From NCBI RefSeq assembly GCF_946187255.1, contig NZ_CAMHRZ010000174.1:1-7054 (forward strand): 7,054 nucleotides of DNA, read 5' to 3'. The notes beneath the pieces were generated by a model, which worked only from the letters and a program-made list of their open reading frames with translations, was not told the DNA's origin and searched no databases. Each line of letters begins with the position of its first letter. Position 1 is the first letter of the stretch. The position numbers and the translations under genes are program-made. Source of the DNA: an uncultured Ruminococcus sp. GTDB taxonomy: Bacteria; Bacillota; Clostridia; Oscillospirales; Ruminococcaceae. This document shows, piece after piece, positions 5,997-7,054 of the stretch.

Positions 5997-6911
5997 TTAT
6001 CCTTTCCTTAGCTTTTCGAGTATCCTCACAAAATAATCGGGCAGTTCGGAATCAAATTCCATATACTCCCCCGTTTCGGGATGGACAAATCCCAGCTTTT
6101 TCGCATGTAGACACTGTCCCTCTATTCCCTTGAAGGGCTTGCCGTAAACATCATCTCCCAGCACGGGATGTCCGATGAAGGCGGAATGTACTCTTATCTG
6201 GTGCGTCCTGCCTGTTTCAAGCCTGAACTTTACCAGCGAATACTGACCAAACTCCTCAATGACCTCGTAATGGGTCACGGCTTCCTTGCAGTTCTGGTAA
6301 GTAACACACATTTTCTTGCGGTCGAACTTGCTTCTGCCAATGGGCTCATTTATAGTGCCTGTCAAGTCTTTGAACCTGCCAACGCACACCGCATTGTATT
6401 CTCTTGTAAAGCTGTGTTCCTTGATTTGTGCTGCCAGACAGTTATGTGCCTTATCTGTCTTAGCCACCATCAGCAGACCGCTTGTATACTTATCTATACG
6501 ATGTACGATACCGGGACGTATCACCCCGTTTATCGAAGAGAGCCTGCCTTCACAGTGGTAAAGCAGTGCATTGACCAATGTACCATCGGGATTGCCCGCA
6601 GCGGGGTGTACTACCATACCCTTCGGCTTGTTGACCACCAGCAGCGAGTTATCCTCATAGACTATCTCTATCGGGATATCTTGCGGCTCCACATTCAGCT
6701 CCTGCGGTTCGGGTATCTCCACCACTATCGTATCACCGTTTTTGAGTTTATAATTCTTGCCGACAGCCCTGCCGTCCACAAGAACGCTGCCGTCCTCTAT
6801 CAGCTTTTGCAGTGCAGAACGCGAAATATCGGGAAGCTGTGCGGAGAGCAGCTTGTCTATCCTCGTACCTGCGTCCTCAGCAGTAGATACGATCTCAAAA
6901 TGATCCGTCAT
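5997..6911 (-). CDS. rluD: RluA/RluD-family 23S rRNA pseudouridine synthase
   Basis: Converts specific uridines in large-subunit ribosomal RNA to pseudouridine. The 304 residues comprise an N-terminal S4 RNA-binding domain (about 14-75, with ISRSALQKLIEDGSVLVDG), then the catalytic domain. YEDNSLLVVNKPKGMVVHP (85-103) is the typical entry to the catalytic fold, HRID at 137-140 carries the catalytic aspartate Asp140, and RLETGRTHQIRVH (230-242) is the conserved C-terminal motif. Length and domain order are those of RluD and B. subtilis YlyB. The motif reads HRIDKYTSG, with Tyr142 where Asp is more common; this position is not catalytic. The start ATG overlaps the lspA stop as ATGA, and lspA-rluD is a common order in Firmicutes. 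RluD rather than another RluA-type enzyme is inferred from the S4 domain and neighbours, so the exact target uridines are uncertain. Confidence 0.93.
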   Translation of the reverse strand: MTDHFEIVSTAEDAGTRIDKLLSAQLPDISRSALQKLIEDGSVLVDGRAVGKNYKLKNGDTIVVEIPEPQELNVEPQDIPIEIVYEDNSLLVVNKPKGMVVHPAAGNPDGTLVNALLYHCEGRLSSINGVIRPGIVHRIDKYTSGLLMVAKTDKAHNCLAAQIKEHSFTREYNAVCVGRFKDLTGTINEPIGRSKFDRKKMCVTYQNCKEAVTHYEVIEEFGQYSLVKFRLETGRTHQIRVHSAFIGHPVLGDDVYGKPFKGIEGQCLHAKKLGFVHPETGEYMEFDSELPDYFVRILEKLRKG

Positions 6912-7054
6912 GACTTGTCCGCCTTACTTTTATCCTTGCCTGACTTGCTCTTTTTGATATCGGATATAACGATAGACAAACAGAACAGTATCGCCCCGAT
7001 AACTATACATATATCCGCAAAATTGAATATCGGGAAGTTTATCGGCTCGAACTT
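6908..7054 (-). CDS. lspA: lipoprotein signal peptidase (signal peptidase II), C-terminal end
   Basis: Only the last 48 codons are inside the window; the gene continues past the right edge. The enzyme is an inner-membrane aspartic protease that removes the signal peptide of prolipoproteins after they are lipidated. The visible part reads INFPIFNFADICIVIGAILF, matching the conserved FPxFNxAD motif, whose aspartate is the second catalytic residue. It is followed by the last membrane helix and a cytoplasmic tail rich in lysine and serine (KKSKSGKDKSKADKS). The stop TGA overlaps the ATG of rluD, showing tight translational coupling. The combination of motif, final hydrophobic helix and rluD neighbour makes the call firm despite the short length. 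Confidence 0.88.
   Translation of the reverse strand, partial: KFEPINFPIFNFADICIVIGAILFCLSIVISDIKKSKSGKDKSKADKS

Overview
The window looks like ordinary chromosome from a Gram-positive member of the Clostridia. The best guess is a Ruminococcus-like organism of the Oscillospirales. This rests on a YunB-type sporulation gene, a transketolase split into two adjacent genes, an lspA-rluD pair, strong GGAGG-type ribosome binding sites and the general protein flavour. The genus is an inference; no rRNA or other marker gene is present.

Layout. Bases 1-2183 hold the 3' part of a large plus-strand gene for a DUF4132-family protein. Its reading frame is still open at the left edge, so the gene begins outside the window. 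Everything else is on the minus strand and converges on it. Between the two sets (2184-2344) lie a plus-strand terminator and a pair of hairpins of uncertain role. Reading the minus strand from the right edge, the genes are: the tail of lspA (signal peptidase II), overlapping rluD (23S rRNA pseudouridine synthase) by ATGA; a Cof-type HAD phosphatase 8 bases later; a 126-base gap with a possible 24-codon leader ORF; the N-terminal transketolase subunit; the C-terminal transketolase subunit 3 bases later; a clear rho-independent terminator; and then the separate sporulation gene yunB.

The lspA-rluD-HAD-transketolase series has no visible terminator inside it and may be one operon. It would combine lipoprotein processing, ribosome modification and central sugar metabolism, and is more likely a housekeeping cluster than a pathway. 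The two transketolase genes together make one enzyme: the first carries the thiamine-diphosphate half and the second the pyrimidine-binding and C-terminal half. yunB follows the terminator, so it probably has its own promoter.

No defence system, mobile element, CRISPR array, tRNA or rRNA is visible. The points most worth checking are translational. A perfect 13-bp inverted repeat buries the apparent Shine-Dalgarno sequence of yunB and changes the likely start codon. A very strong Shine-Dalgarno upstream of the transketolase genes serves only a 24-codon ORF, which lies in frame with the transketolase but is closed by a TGA. The DUF4132 protein is the only gene of truly unknown function.
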